Origin: Dehalococcoidia bacterium
GTDB lineage: Bacteria; Chloroflexota; Dehalococcoidia; GIF9; AB-539-J10
Assembly: GCA_014859205.1 (NCBI GenBank)
Contig: JACUUR010000003.1
Location: 1-49,804, forward strand
DNA length: 49,804 bases
Direction: 5' to 3'
Below the pieces are notes generated by a model. It did no database searches, was not told the origin of the DNA, and worked only from the letters and a program-made list of their open reading frames with translations. Each line of letters starts with the position of its first letter. Position 1 is the stretch's first letter. Shown here one piece after another: positions 36,507-44,980 of this stretch. The translations under genes and the position numbers were made by a program.

Positions 36507-37247
36507 ATGAAGACGCTGATTGTGAAGGACTCGGACTTCGTGTTCACACCTCCGCCGCAGCTTGCCTGGGCAAGGCGGGTTCTGATCAAGCCTTGTGCCG
36601 GTTATGCGCTGCCATACCCCGTTACCACGAGCTCCAAGCTACTGAACACGATCATCCGGGGCATCAGGAAGGTCAGTAATGCCGATATCCTGATTGCCGA
36701 TGGCACACCCAGTGGGGAATCGATATACCCGATATACCAGGCTCTGGGCTACAGCTTCCGGCATGTGCTTATGCTCGACATCAGGGATTCCATTTTCATC
36801 GAGGTGCAGAACCCTTTGATCCAGTTCTACGCTGTGGAAAGCTTCTGGGTGCCTAACGTGGTCCTGCGCAGCGACTTCCTGATCAGCGTCACCCCCTTCA
36901 AGGTCTCCCACAACTCGGGACACTTCAGTGTGGCAAACCTGCTGAGTCTACTGCCGGTCAGTAAATACCATCTGGGCCGAGCAAGTGGTTGGGGAGCCCT
37001 CTATGAGTTGGGCGTCGAGAAGGTGCTTGCCGACCTCTACTTCACCCTGCCTTTCGATCTGGGTATCATAGAAGCCAGTCAGAAGTTCTGCTACAGTGAT
37101 GACCCCACACAAGGAGAAGCGGAGGACTACGGGAAGATCCTGGCGGGCGAACCGCAGGAGGTTGATCTTCAGGCCTCGGAGATAGCAGGAGTTGACTGCG
37201 AGCACCTGAGACTCATCACTGAGGGCAGAGATCAACTCGAAGACTAG
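36507..37247 (+). CDS. DUF362-like domain protein
   Basis: RRVLIKPCAGYALPYPVTTSSKLLNTIIRGIRKVSNADILIADGTPSGE. Confidence 0.6.
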   Translation: MKTLIVKDSDFVFTPPPQLAWARRVLIKPCAGYALPYPVTTSSKLLNTIIRGIRKVSNADILIADGTPSGESIYPIYQALGYSFRHVLMLDIRDSIFIEVQNPLIQFYAVESFWVPNVVLRSDFLISVTPFKVSHNSGHFSVANLLSLLPVSKYHLGRASGWGALYELGVEKVLADLYFTLPFDLGIIEASQKFCYSDDPTQGEAEDYGKILAGEPQEVDLQASEIAGVDCEHLRLITEGRDQLED

Positions 37248-37253
37248 CCTGTC

Positions 37254-37565
37254 TCAGTGTCTTATGCTGAAGTCGGCGAACTGCCGCGAATAGTCAGCCC
37301 ACTCGGTCTCAACGCGTTCAACATGGGCTCCCGACGGGCCCACCTTCAGTCGCTCGACCAAGCTAGTTAGCCGCGGCCTCTCTCCCTCAGCCTGAACCTC
37401 CACGGCATCGCCGCCGGGCAGGTTGCGCACATATCCGGTTAGACCCAGTTCCCTCGCTGTATTGCGAACGAAGTGTCTGAAGAAGACACCCTGCACCCGT
37501 CCGTAGACGGTGGCCGAGAGATGGGCCTTGTCAGCCAGTTCCTGGTTCGGCATGGATGGGTTCAT
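37254..37565 (-). CDS. acyP: Acylphosphatase
   Basis: VYGRVQGVFFRHFVRNTARELGLTGYVRNLPGGDAVEVQAEG. Confidence 0.93.
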   Translation of the reverse strand: MNPSMPNQELADKAHLSATVYGRVQGVFFRHFVRNTARELGLTGYVRNLPGGDAVEVQAEGERPRLTSLVERLKVGPSGAHVERVETEWADYSRQFADFSIRH

Positions 37566-37621
37566 TCTCCTCTATCCTGACATTCAGTGTCGACGCCTTG
37601 CCGCTAGCGTTCTCCTTCCTG

Positions 37622-38545
37622 TTAGCGAAAGGCACCCAAGGCACGGGCGTTGTCCAGCCGACTCAAGCCTGCTGCGCGGGCCAGTGACAAAGCTTCAGCC
37701 AATTCGGCATATGACACCCGACGCTCCAGGCCTGGAACCTCAAACGCCCTATGGCAGGGATGGTACTGAGCCATGACATTGACATACGTGTCGCGAGAGA
37801 TGTTCCTGCTGATGTAGTCCACTATTCCCCGTGTTCCCGCCAGGCCCTGAGGCAACACCAGGTGACGCACCAGAAGCCCCCGTCGAGCCACGCCCTGTTC
37901 ATCCATCTCCAGGTCGCCCACCTGCCGGTGCATCTCCTTCACAGCTGCCCGGTTGTAATGAGGATAGCCCTTGCAGCCCGACAGTCTGCCAGCAATCTCA
38001 TCATCGTCATACTTCATGTCCGGCATATAGATGTCGATGATGCCGTCAAGTATTCTTAAGGTCTCCACCGAGTCGTAGCCACCGCTGTTGTACACCAGAG
38101 GGAGATGCAGGCCCGACCCGGCGGCTAGCTCCAATGCCTCCAGTACCTGTGGAACTACGTGGCTCGGAGACACCAGGTTGATATTGTGACAACCGCTGCT
38201 CTGCAGCGAGAGCATCACCTCAGCAAGCTGTTCCCTGCTCACATCCGACCCTTCTCCTAGATGGCTGGTACAGTAGTTCTGACAGAACAGACAGTTCAGA
38301 TTGCAGTTAGCGAAGAAAATGGTGCCCGAACCACCACTACCCACCAGGGGGCGCTCCTCGCCGAAGTGGGCTCCGTAGCTGGACAAGACCGCCTGCCGCG
38401 ATGTTCGACATCGGCCTGCATCGCCGGCCAGGCGGTTGACGCCACAGCCATGGGGACATACCTGGCAGCTCTCAAGCAGTTGCAGAGCCGCAACCACCCG
38501 CTGCCTCAATTCGCCGCTGCGGTGAAGCTCCAGGTAAGCTGTCAA
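37622..38545 (-). CDS. Radical SAM protein, pyruvate-formate-lyase-activating-enzyme-like
   Basis: FFANCNLNCLFCQNY (CX3CX2C); N-term CQVCPHGCGVNRLAGDAGRC. Confidence 0.88.
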   Translation of the reverse strand: MTAYLELHRSGELRQRVVAALQLLESCQVCPHGCGVNRLAGDAGRCRTSRQAVLSSYGAHFGEERPLVGSGGSGTIFFANCNLNCLFCQNYCTSHLGEGSDVSREQLAEVMLSLQSSGCHNINLVSPSHVVPQVLEALELAAGSGLHLPLVYNSGGYDSVETLRILDGIIDIYMPDMKYDDDEIAGRLSGCKGYPHYNRAAVKEMHRQVGDLEMDEQGVARRGLLVRHLVLPQGLAGTRGIVDYISRNISRDTYVNVMAQYHPCHRAFEVPGLERRVSYAELAEALSLARAAGLSRLDNARALGAFR

Positions 38546-38551
38546 TTCCGC

Positions 38552-38701
38552 CTATTCCTCGTACTCCTCAGCAGGCTTCCTCTTCTTCTTTATCACCTCA
38601 GTCACCGGCTGCGGGACAAGCTCCGAAATCGGCTTACCCTTCTGCGTTCCCTTCTTTGGTTTCTTGGCTTCTCTCTTTCGATAGTCTCCTCGTCTAGCCA
38701 T
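38552..38701 (-). CDS. 49-aa highly basic small protein, absent from supplied ORF track
   Basis: MARRGDYRKREAKKPKKGTQKGKPISELVPQPVTEVIKKKRKPAEEYEE; SD GGAG upstream; fills the gap between rnc and the radical SAM gene. Confidence 0.6.
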   Translation of the reverse strand: MARRGDYRKREAKKPKKGTQKGKPISELVPQPVTEVIKKKRKPAEEYEE

Positions 38702-39392
38702 GGTTACTCCTCAGCCTTTCCCAGGCCGCCCTGGCTGCCTGGCTTTCAGCGCCTTTCTTACTCATTGCTGTCCCCCTGCCCAGGGGCTCTCCCTCAACCA
38801 CAATCTCCACGGTAAACTGCTTGCTGTGGTCAGGGCCGGTAGCTTCAACCAGACGGTAGACCGGTGTTGCCCTTTTCTGCCCCTGGATGAACTCCTGCAC
38901 CAGAGCCTTGTAGTTGAGGATGGTCCTCCCCGCCTTTATCCCTACCAGCTCTGGCTTGAGCTGCCTCAGGATGAACTGCCGGGTCCTGGTCAGTCCCTGG
39001 TCCAGGTACAGAGCACCGATGAACGCTTCCAGGGCGTTCGCCAGATTGCTCGCCTTAGTCCTCCCTCCGTTAGCATCCTCGCCCTGGCCTAGCAGAAGCC
39101 AATCGCCAAACCCCAGGGCAGAGGCAAGTTCCGCCAGGGTATCCCGGCAGACCAGAGAGGCACGGATCTCAGTCAGTCTTCCCTCAGCTAGATCCGGAAA
39201 ATCCCTGTACAACCTCTCCGTTACAACGAAGTTAAGAACGGCGTCGCCCAGAAACTCAAGGCGCTCGTTGCTGAGCACCGCCAGGCCGCGGTTTTCGTTC
39301 AGATAGGACGGATGCACGAAAGCTTGCTCCAGCAGGCGTTCGTGGCAGAAGGATACCCCTATCCTTCTCTGGCAGTCATCCCAGTCAACCAT
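38694..39392 (-). CDS. rnc: Ribonuclease III
   Basis: NERLEFLGDAVLNFVVTERLYRDFPDLAEGRLTEIRASLV; dsRBD at C-term. ATG 39392 or 39416. Confidence 0.95.
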   Translation of the reverse strand: MVDWDDCQRRIGVSFCHERLLEQAFVHPSYLNENRGLAVLSNERLEFLGDAVLNFVVTERLYRDFPDLAEGRLTEIRASLVCRDTLAELASALGFGDWLLLGQGEDANGGRTKASNLANALEAFIGALYLDQGLTRTRQFILRQLKPELVGIKAGRTILNYKALVQEFIQGQKRATPVYRLVEATGPDHSKQFTVEIVVEGEPLGRGTAMSKKGAESQAARAAWERLRSNHG

Positions 39393-39654
39393 GGTCGAGG
39401 TCAAGTATACCAACAACGGCTAGCTGGCTCAACCCATCTCCATCGTACGGATTCCTAGCCCTGCAAGCAGACATCTACCTCCAACTCCTGACATGCGGGC
39501 ACAAGTGGCGAACGCACCTCTTGATCTGGATTGAACAGATCGCGTCAACTTGGAGTGTCGCCGGCAACCCGGTAGTGATGAACGCCTCTTCTTACGAACG
39601 TATCTGCACCTGAATCACAGGTGCTGTTAGGCACCTAACACTTCGCTCCCGTTC

Positions 39655-39684
39655 TTGGGCGCTCCTTCACTCTGATGTTATAAT
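39655..39684 (+). promoter_or_regulatory. Candidate promoter TTGGGC-18-TATAAT of pcrA
   Basis: Consensus -10 at 39679-39684, 15 nt before ATG 39700; no SD. Confidence 0.5.
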
Positions 39685-39699
39685 GGCCACGAACCCCTC

Positions 39700-41901
39700 A
39701 TGGATATTCTAGCCACCCTCAGTCCCCCACAAAGAGAAGCCGTTGAAGCCGTCGAAGGCCCAGTGCTCATTCTGGCCGGACCGGGCAGCGGCAAGACCCG
39801 GGTGATCACCCATCGGGTCGCCTATCTTGTCAAGGTCTGCGGCGTGAGTCCTTACCGCATCATGGCCGTGACCTTCACCAACAAAGCCGCCCGGGAGATG
39901 AGAGAGAGATTGGAGCAGCTTCTTGGACAGGGCGCCGAGTCTCTGACTTTGGGCACCTTCCATGCTATATGCGCGCGGATTCTCCGTCGAGAGGGGAAGG
40001 CCATAGGGCTCGAGTCAAGATTTGCCATCTACGACGAAGATGACCAGTTAAGCTTGGTCAAACAGACCCTAGAGGAACTGAATATCGATCCCAAGCGGTA
40101 TGCTCCCAGGGCCGTACGATCGGCCATAGGAGCCGCCAAGAGCCGGCTCATCGGCCCTGATAGATACGCTCAGATGATAGGCAGCTACTTTGAAGAGATA
40201 GTACACAGGGTCTACCAGCGCTATCAAGATTTGCTGGGCCAGAGTCAGGCGGTGGATTTCGATGACTTGCTGATGAAGACCGTGCAGCTATTCCAGGACC
40301 ATGCTCAGGTCCTGAACCGTTACCAATCACGGTATGTCCACGTCATGGTCGACGAATTCCAGGACACGAACATAGTCCAGTACATGTTGGTGAAGCAGCT
40401 ATCGGGCAAATACCGGAACCTCTGTGTGGTGGGCGATCCCGACCAATCGATCTACTCCTGGAGATTCGCCGATTTGCGCAACATACTGAGCTTCGAGAAG
40501 GACTATCCCGAAGCTAAAGTGGTCTTGCTGGAGCAGAATTACCGCTCCACCAAGACCATCCTGGAGGCAGCCTCAGATGTCATTTCGGCGAACGTGCAGC
40601 GCAAGCAGAAGAAACTGTGGACGGGGAATGAAGACGGAGCCTCGGTAACCGTAATCGAGAACTACAGTGCTGAAGAAGAGGCTCAATCTGTGGTCACCGA
40701 GATCGAGAGGCTCAACATGCTAGAGCAGATACCGCTCAAGGATTGTGCCGTCATGTACAGGGTCAATGCTCAATCACGAGCTCTGGAGGAAGCTCTCCTG
40801 AGATATGGTGTTCCTTACAGACTGGTCGGTGGCACCCGTTTCTACCAGCGGAAAGAGGTCAAGGACATAATCGCCTACCTCAAGCTCATCTACAATCCCC
40901 AGGACAATGTGAGCCTGACACGGATACTGAATGTTCCCAGCAGAGGCATCGGGCCCCGCACACTGGGTCAGCTTCAATCCTGGATAAGGACCCATGACAC
41001 GTCTCTCCTCGAAGCCTTGAGACATATGAGTCGTGATGACCCCGCCGCAAAAGCCAGGGAATCGCTGCCACCGCGCATACTGCAGGCACTGGCCGGATTT
41101 GATGCTCTCTTACAGGGACTCATTGTCCAGGGCAGCAAACTGAGTCCCTCCGGCCTGGTGGACGAGATCCTGCTGCAAACCGGATACCGACAGTATATTC
41201 TGGACAAGGAGGGCGGAGACGAGAAATGGGAGAACATAATGGAGTTGCGCAGTGTTGCCGGGGAATATGACGAACTGGACCCTGATGAGGCTCTGGGCAC
41301 CTTTCTGGAAAAAGTGAGCCTGGTTGCAGACATCGACGAACTGGACGGAACGACCGACGCCGTGACTCTGATCACGCTGCATCAGGCTAAGGGGCTGGAG
41401 TTCCCCGTGGTCTTCATTGTCGGCCTTGAGGAGGGAATCCTGCCCCACAGACGGGCGTTCGAGGACCATGCTGAGATGGAAGAAGAGCGCCGTCTCTGCT
41501 ACGTGGGAATGACGCGAGCCGGGAAGCGTCTCTACCTCCTCCGCAGTTACCGTCGCAGCCTGTTCGGCGGGAGCACTGCCAATCCACCCTCTCGCTTCCT
41601 CGAGGACATATCACCCCATCTGATAGGCCCGGGAGGACGATACGCGGACAGCACGACCCCTCCACCCGAGCCTCGCCTTGTTCGAGAACCCCGGCCGCGA
41701 TTTCACCAAACAGATACCCTGAACCTCAAGGTCGGCGACCACGTCCACCACACCAAATTCGGCTGCGGAATAGTGATGAACTGCAGCCCCACCAGGGACG
41801 ATCAGGAGTTGACCGTAGTCTTCGAAGGGGCGGGGGTTAAGAAACTGCTGGCCAGCCTGGCACCACTGGAGAAGCTCGACAGAGACCCCAACCCTTCCTG
41901 A
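39700..41901 (+). CDS. pcrA: ATP-dependent DNA helicase PcrA/UvrD
   Basis: ILAGPGSGKTRVITHRV, VDEFQDTN, VVGDPDQSIYSWR, TLHQAKGLEFPVVFIVGLEEGILPH. Confidence 0.96.
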   Translation: MDILATLSPPQREAVEAVEGPVLILAGPGSGKTRVITHRVAYLVKVCGVSPYRIMAVTFTNKAAREMRERLEQLLGQGAESLTLGTFHAICARILRREGKAIGLESRFAIYDEDDQLSLVKQTLEELNIDPKRYAPRAVRSAIGAAKSRLIGPDRYAQMIGSYFEEIVHRVYQRYQDLLGQSQAVDFDDLLMKTVQLFQDHAQVLNRYQSRYVHVMVDEFQDTNIVQYMLVKQLSGKYRNLCVVGDPDQSIYSWRFADLRNILSFEKDYPEAKVVLLEQNYRSTKTILEAASDVISANVQRKQKKLWTGNEDGASVTVIENYSAEEEAQSVVTEIERLNMLEQIPLKDCAVMYRVNAQSRALEEALLRYGVPYRLVGGTRFYQRKEVKDIIAYLKLIYNPQDNVSLTRILNVPSRGIGPRTLGQLQSWIRTHDTSLLEALRHMSRDDPAAKARESLPPRILQALAGFDALLQGLIVQGSKLSPSGLVDEILLQTGYRQYILDKEGGDEKWENIMELRSVAGEYDELDPDEALGTFLEKVSLVADIDELDGTTDAVTLITLHQAKGLEFPVVFIVGLEEGILPHRRAFEDHAEMEEERRLCYVGMTRAGKRLYLLRSYRRSLFGGSTANPPSRFLEDISPHLIGPGGRYADSTTPPPEPRLVREPRPRFHQTDTLNLKVGDHVHHTKFGCGIVMNCSPTRDDQELTVVFEGAGVKKLLASLAPLEKLDRDPNPS

Positions 41902-41908
41902 GAGGCTG

Positions 41909-41937
41909 TTGACAGGATACACGGAACCGTGTAGAAT
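41909..41937 (+). promoter_or_regulatory. Promoter TTGACA-17-TAGAAT of mutL
   Basis: Perfect -35 at 41909-41914, -10 at 41932-41937, 9 nt before ATG 41947. Confidence 0.65.
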
Positions 41938-41946
41938 GTAGCATAC

Positions 41947-43623
41947 ATGGCTATCAAGATTCTAGCGAGTGAGGTGGCCTCCAAGATTGCCGCCGGCGAG
42001 GTTATCGAGAGGCCGGCGTCGGTGATCAAGGAACTGATTGAGAACTGCCTCGACGCTGCAGCCACCCAGATTGCGGTTGAGGCCCAGGGCGGCGGCGTGG
42101 AGTTGATCAAGGTGAGCGATAATGGGACGGGCATAGCTTCCTCCGAGCTGGAGCTCGCCTTCCACAGGTACGCCACTAGCAAGATAGGCGACCTTGAGGA
42201 CCTGGAGAGAATTTCCAGCCTGGGCTTCCGTGGTGAGGCCCTGCCCAGCATCGCGGCTGTCGCAGACGTCGAAGTCCTCACAAAAACGCCGTCACATCCC
42301 ACCGCTGATTACATATGCCTGAGAAACGGCGAGGTGGTGCGCAGAGAAACCCGGGCCAGAGCTCAGGGCACAACTGTCACAGTCAACCGCCTGTTTCGCC
42401 ACTTCCCGGCACGGCTGAAGTTTCTCAAGTCCACCAGCACAGAGAACGGCCACATCGCCAATCTAGTGAGCCAGTATGCCCTGGCTTTCCCCGAGGTTAG
42501 GTTCAGCTTGACTCTCGATGGGCGCGGGAGCATTGGCTCCCCGGGAGACGGAGACCTGCGTCAGGCGGTAAGCGCTATATATGGGCCGGAGCTAGCCCAG
42601 GTTATGCTCAAGATAGAACACAGGGACGGCCTGGCCAAAGTCAGCGGCCTGATAGGACCGCCTGCCTCAGCGCGCTCCTCTCGCAACTGGCTCAGCTTCT
42701 TCGTTAATCGCAGGTGGGTGCGCAGCGCCTTGCTGATCCGGGCGACCACTGAAGCCTATCGCGGCTTACTACCCGACGGCAAGCACCCTGTCGTTGTGAT
42801 CAATGTGTGGCTGCCGCCCCAGGAACTGGATGTCAATATCCACCCCGCCAAGGCCGAGGTCAAGTTCTGTCACGAACAGGCTGTGTTTGGCGAAGTGAGA
42901 AAAGCGATAGAGCAGGCATTGGCCAGGACACCCATACCTGCCAGCCCCAAGGCGGTGCCCTTCTGGCCCGGCTACGGCCAGTGGCAGAGCCCGCGCATGA
43001 TAATGGACAATGAGCCCGTCTTCGCCGTTGCCCAACTGCCTACCATGGAGTTGCCTGTTCTGCGGATACTGGGGCAGATGGCCGGCACCTATATCATCGC
43101 CGAGGGTCCTGACGGTCTCTATCTCATCGACCAGCACGCCGCCCATGAGCGCATACTCTATGACCGGATACTGGGCCAGCTGTCGCGGAGGGAAGTCGAG
43201 GTCCAGGGACTACTGGAGCCCATAACTATGGAACTCAGCCCAAGAGAGGAAGAGACTCTGAGAAGTATCATGGAATCTCTGGTTGAATTCGGCTTCTCCA
43301 TTGAGCCCTTCGGGAACAGGAGCTATCTGATACGCGCCATCCCGGCTCTCATGGCAGCGGCGGACATCGTCGACACCGTGACCATACTGCTGGACACCCT
43401 TTCCGGCAAGGGCGGGCGTGATAGCTGGGAGGAGAAGATAGCTCAATCCCTGGCCTGTCATGGCTCTATCAGGGCCGGCCAGCAGCTGAGTAGTGAGGAG
43501 ATGAGCGAGTTAGTGAAGCAACTGGAACAGACCGGGCAACCACGTGCCTGTCCCCACGGCAGGTCCACCATGATTCACCTGAGTTCGCATCGACTAGAAA
43601 AGGAGTTCGGTAGGATAGGCTAG
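41947..43623 (+). CDS. mutL: DNA mismatch repair protein MutL
   Basis: IAAGEVIERPASVIKELIENCLDA, DNGTGI, SLGFRGEALPSIAAV. Confidence 0.96.
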   Translation: MAIKILASEVASKIAAGEVIERPASVIKELIENCLDAAATQIAVEAQGGGVELIKVSDNGTGIASSELELAFHRYATSKIGDLEDLERISSLGFRGEALPSIAAVADVEVLTKTPSHPTADYICLRNGEVVRRETRARAQGTTVTVNRLFRHFPARLKFLKSTSTENGHIANLVSQYALAFPEVRFSLTLDGRGSIGSPGDGDLRQAVSAIYGPELAQVMLKIEHRDGLAKVSGLIGPPASARSSRNWLSFFVNRRWVRSALLIRATTEAYRGLLPDGKHPVVVINVWLPPQELDVNIHPAKAEVKFCHEQAVFGEVRKAIEQALARTPIPASPKAVPFWPGYGQWQSPRMIMDNEPVFAVAQLPTMELPVLRILGQMAGTYIIAEGPDGLYLIDQHAAHERILYDRILGQLSRREVEVQGLLEPITMELSPREEETLRSIMESLVEFGFSIEPFGNRSYLIRAIPALMAAADIVDTVTILLDTLSGKGGRDSWEEKIAQSLACHGSIRAGQQLSSEEMSELVKQLEQTGQPRACPHGRSTMIHLSSHRLEKEFGRIG

Positions 43624-43868
43624 CCCTAACTGCGGCCGTCAGGTAAGCTGGAGTGTCTACAGGCAGGCCTCTGCTCTTGGCTGTAAGTCGACAGGCGTCG
43701 CCATGTATGGATATTCACTGCAGCCGATAATCGTAGTCGCTTCAGGCTGGTCGTTTTGTCGAGGTTTGCCGGGCCGTGCTACAATTGTCTCACCGAGGCA
43801 TTCGTATGTATCGGTGCGGATGTAGCGGCGGAGGACAGCAGATCATAGTCTAGACAGGAGAGATTCCC

Positions 43869-44846
43869 ATGGATCAGTCTCACGCGCAGGATATTGCCGG
43901 CAGAATCATCGACAACATTCAGAAGGTCATCATAGGCAAGGCACAGGCGGTAGAGCTGGCAGTCATTGCACTGCTCAGTCAGGGGCACATCTTGATAGAG
44001 GACGTGCCTGGAGTGGGCAAGACCATGCTGGCCAAGAGCCTGGCGCGGTCGACAGACTGCGTCTTCAGGCGTATACAGCTAACGCCGGACATGCTTCCCA
44101 GCGACATCACGGGCGTGTCGATATTCAACCAACAGAGCCGTGAATTCGAGTTCCGTCCGGGGCCCATCCTGGGACAGATCGTACTGGCGGACGAGATCAA
44201 CCGTGCCACTCCCAAGACCCAGTCCGCCCTTCTGGAGGCGATGGAGGAGCGACAGGTCACGGTGGACGGTACAACGCATAAGATTGCCGCCCCTTTCATG
44301 CTCATGGCAACTGAGAACCCCATCGAGCATGAGGGCATTTTCCCACTGCCGGAGGCACAGCTCGACCGCTTCATGATCCGCATACAACTGGGCTATCCCT
44401 CGTTTGCTGACGAGATGTCCATAATAGATAGTCAGCGCCTGCAGCATCCCATCGACGGCCTCGGTGCCGTGGCCAGCGCAGATGAAGTCAGCGAAGCACA
44501 GTCAGCCATACGGGAGGTCTTCGTTCACGACCAGGTTAAGCGGTACATAGTCTCGCTGGTCCACGCCACACGGGCTCACGACGATGCCGCGTTGGGCGCC
44601 TCACCCCGGGCAGGGCTGGCTTTGTTCCGCTCATGCCAGGCGCTGGCGCTACTGCGGGGGCGAGACTATGTCCTGCCAGACGATGTCAAGGAGTTGGCCG
44701 TGCCGGTGATGGGGCACCGGGTGATCGTCACTCCGTCAGCCCGCATGAAGCGTGTGGAGACACACCGCATCATTGAAGATGTAATCGAGCAGGTAGCGGT
44801 GCCCGGTGGTCGCGCTACGGGCTGGGTTGACACGACCCGCGACTAA
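43869..44846 (+). CDS. MoxR-family AAA ATPase
   Basis: [54 protein letters not shown]. Confidence 0.95.
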   Translation: MDQSHAQDIAGRIIDNIQKVIIGKAQAVELAVIALLSQGHILIEDVPGVGKTMLAKSLARSTDCVFRRIQLTPDMLPSDITGVSIFNQQSREFEFRPGPILGQIVLADEINRATPKTQSALLEAMEERQVTVDGTTHKIAAPFMLMATENPIEHEGIFPLPEAQLDRFMIRIQLGYPSFADEMSIIDSQRLQHPIDGLGAVASADEVSEAQSAIREVFVHDQVKRYIVSLVHATRAHDDAALGASPRAGLALFRSCQALALLRGRDYVLPDDVKELAVPVMGHRVIVTPSARMKRVETHRIIEDVIEQVAVPGGRATGWVDTTRD

Positions 44847-44947
44847 CAACACAACGACCTGGACAGCCAGAGTCGCCCGGAGGCGGCACGGGGGATTCGC
44901 TCTGCGCCTTACATCTATGAGGGCTGGATACCGCCAGAAAGATCGGC

Positions 44948-44980
44948 CGCAGATTCTGCCTATCTTAACCAGAATCTGCG
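44948..44980. terminator. Strong inverted repeat at convergent gene junction (possible terminator)
   Basis: CGCAGATTCTG-11nt-CAGAATCTGCG, perfect 11-bp arms; the stop of the transglutaminase-like gene lies in the loop; no clear T-tract. Confidence 0.5.
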
